From Arthrobacter sp. 18067 (GTDB lineage Bacteria; Actinomycetota; Actinomycetes; Actinomycetales; Micrococcaceae): a stretch of 64,000 nucleotides of DNA. Numbering within the stretch: the stretch's first letter is position 1; every line of letters begins with the position of its first letter. The stretch is from assembly GCF_902706295.1 (NCBI RefSeq), contig NZ_CACSJJ010000001.1:186001-250000 (forward strand), read 5' to 3'. Shown here one piece after another: positions 60,756 through 64,000 of this stretch. The notes beneath the pieces were generated by a model. The model was not told the DNA's origin. It was given only the letters and a program-made list of their open reading frames with translations, and ran no database searches. The position numbers were made by a program, and so were the translations under genes.

Positions 60756-61874
60756 ATGCAGGTTGATGTTGTAGTTGTTGGCGGAGGAGCCATGGGATCG
60801 GCGGCCGCGTGGCAACTCGCCCGCTCGGGCCGCTCGGTGGTCCTCCTGGAGCAGTTCGAGGCCGGGCACCACATCGGCGCTTCCCACGGCGCCACCCGCA
60901 ACTTCAACACCGCCTACGCTGAGGCCGACTACCTGGACCTCCTGGCCGAATCCAAGACCCTCTGGGACGAACTGGCTGCCGAGAACGGCGCGCCCCTGCT
61001 GGACCTGGTGGGGTTGGCGAACCACGGCAACCTCCCCCGTTTGAAAGAAGTCCGCGAGGCCCACGAGGCACGCGGCATCGAGAGCTACTTCATCTCCGCC
61101 GAAGAGGCCGCCAACCGCTGGCTGGGTATGAACTTCGCCACCGACGTCCTCTTTGTGCCGGGATCAGGCCGGATCCGTTCCGCCGACGCGCTGGCGGCGC
61201 TCCGCAAATCCGCCGAGGCCCACGGTGCGGTCTTCATGTACTCGACGCCGGTCCGCGACATCCGCGTCGACGGCGCCGAATCGGTGGTGGTGGTGACTGA
61301 GGAGACCGAATACACGGCCAAACGCGTGGTGGTCACCGCCGGAGCCTGGACCCCCAAGCTCATCGGCAAGCTCACGGACCTGCCCGCGTTGGTAGTCACC
61401 CAGGAGCAGCCGGCCCACTTCACACCGACAGACAACACCTTCGTGTGGCCCAGCTTCAACCACAGCCCCGACCCTGATCCGAACAACGAAGCCTACGAAG
61501 CCTACGAATACTGGTACAGCCCGGTATACGGCATGCTCACCCCGGGCGAAGGCGTGAAGGCCGGCTGGCACGGCGTCGGCCCCGTCATGGACCCTGACGA
61601 ACGCACGTTCGAACCCATCCCCCACCAGATGGAAGCGTTGGTGCGGTACGCCCAAGAGTGGCTTCCCGGCGTCGACCCTTCCACCGCCGTTCCCATCAGC
61701 TGCACCTACACCACTACACCCAACGAGGACTTCGTGCTGGACCACTTCGGTCCCCTGGTGGTGGGCGCCGGGTTCTCGGGTCACGGCTTCAAGTTCACCC
61801 CGGCGATCGGCCGGGTGCTGAAAGACATCGTCGACGGCGGCGTGGCACCGGAGCGGTTCCGCGCGGACCGCTGA
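60756..61874 (+). CDS. Monomeric sarcosine oxidase / N-methyl amino acid oxidase-like
   Basis: Flavoprotein of 372 residues: VVVVGGGAMGSAAAWQLARS, then GASHGATRNFNTAY as in MSOX. PISCTYTTTPNEDFVLD carries the Cys that binds FAD covalently in this family. It oxidises sarcosine or another N-methyl or secondary amine to give formaldehyde and H2O2. ATG at 60756 has GGAG 5 nt upstream. It follows the phosphonate cluster; a substrate such as an N-methylated aminophosphonate or glyphosate-derived sarcosine is possible but not shown. Confidence 0.9.
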   Translation: MQVDVVVVGGGAMGSAAAWQLARSGRSVVLLEQFEAGHHIGASHGATRNFNTAYAEADYLDLLAESKTLWDELAAENGAPLLDLVGLANHGNLPRLKEVREAHEARGIESYFISAEEAANRWLGMNFATDVLFVPGSGRIRSADALAALRKSAEAHGAVFMYSTPVRDIRVDGAESVVVVTEETEYTAKRVVVTAGAWTPKLIGKLTDLPALVVTQEQPAHFTPTDNTFVWPSFNHSPDPDPNNEAYEAYEYWYSPVYGMLTPGEGVKAGWHGVGPVMDPDERTFEPIPHQMEALVRYAQEWLPGVDPSTAVPISCTYTTTPNEDFVLDHFGPLVVGAGFSGHGFKFTPAIGRVLKDIVDGGVAPERFRADR

Positions 61875-61891
61875 ATCCATCCTTAAAAGCA

Positions 61892-61922
61892 ACTGGCCCG
61901 CAGGCAATGCCTACGGGCCAGT
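61892..61922. terminator. Bidirectional hairpin between oxidase and icd
   Basis: ACTGGCCCGCAGGC (61892-61905) pairs with 61909-61922 with a single mismatch around a 3-nt loop, ahead of TTGCTT. It lies 17 nt after each of the two convergent stops. Confidence 0.8.
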
Positions 61923-61938
61923 TTGCTTAATCCGGTGA

Positions 61939-64000
<2,062 letters not shown>

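Noticed and set aside
61880..61938. Possible attachment site or small RNA between the oxidase and icd
   Set aside because: A simple bidirectional hairpin with T-rich tail explains the sequence; no integrase or duplication is near.

Overview
The window is high-GC DNA from an actinobacterium, most probably Arthrobacter or Paenarthrobacter (Micrococcaceae). Supporting signs are a monomeric NADP-isocitrate dehydrogenase, several genes whose -10 box sits 6-8 nt before the start codon (leaderless type), GTG/TTG starts, and a trpS/xth/2'-5' RNA ligase/YihY block. No rRNA, tRNA, CRISPR array, transposase or phage gene was seen. The assignment to genus is inference; no search was run.

Layout. 1-1064: end of sdhB, then an alpha/beta hydrolase. 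1068-12947: a pectin-type locus judged to be for rhamnogalacturonan I. It has a PL4 lyase, a GH43-like enzyme, a large six-hairpin glycosidase, a Gfo/Idh oxidoreductase, an LplB/LplC-type importer with its binding protein, and a second orphan binding protein. LacI-type operator sequences recur in its four promoter regions. 13207-17628: housekeeping block (YihY-like membrane protein, 2'-5' RNA ligase, trpS, exonuclease III). 17694-21376: LacI regulator divergent from a C45 acyltransferase/amidase and an MHS-type transporter. 21404-26523: an ABC-2 exporter, a SHOCT protein and a NarL-type two-component system. 26620-31327: one-carbon genes folD, glyA (behind a ZTP riboswitch) and purU, then a methyltransferase and a gamma-carbonic anhydrase.

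31373-38324: an amino-acid catabolic cluster resembling Pseudomonas DavB/DavA (amino acid 2-monooxygenase plus omega-amidase) with an APC permease, alanine racemase and PucR regulator. 38560-43904: ROK regulator and a GguAB/ChvE-type sugar ABC importer. 44105-49249: two convergent MacB-type ABC systems. 49346-53496: a visually AT-richer island coding for a small secreted two-cysteine protein, a large lipoprotein of unknown family, and an ABC ATPase/FtsX-type permease pair. This is the best candidate for an undescribed system. 53552-55156: oxidoreductase and DoxX protein. 55234-60600: a phosphonate cluster (phosphonatase-like HAD, GntR regulator, TIGR03364-type FAD oxidoreductase, PhnD-PhnC-PhnE) with a palindromic operator. 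60756-61874: a monomeric sarcosine oxidase-like enzyme. 61939-end: monomeric isocitrate dehydrogenase, cut by the window edge.

Two 66-bp imperfect palindromes (30727-30792 and 60615-60680) are copies of one dispersed intergenic element.
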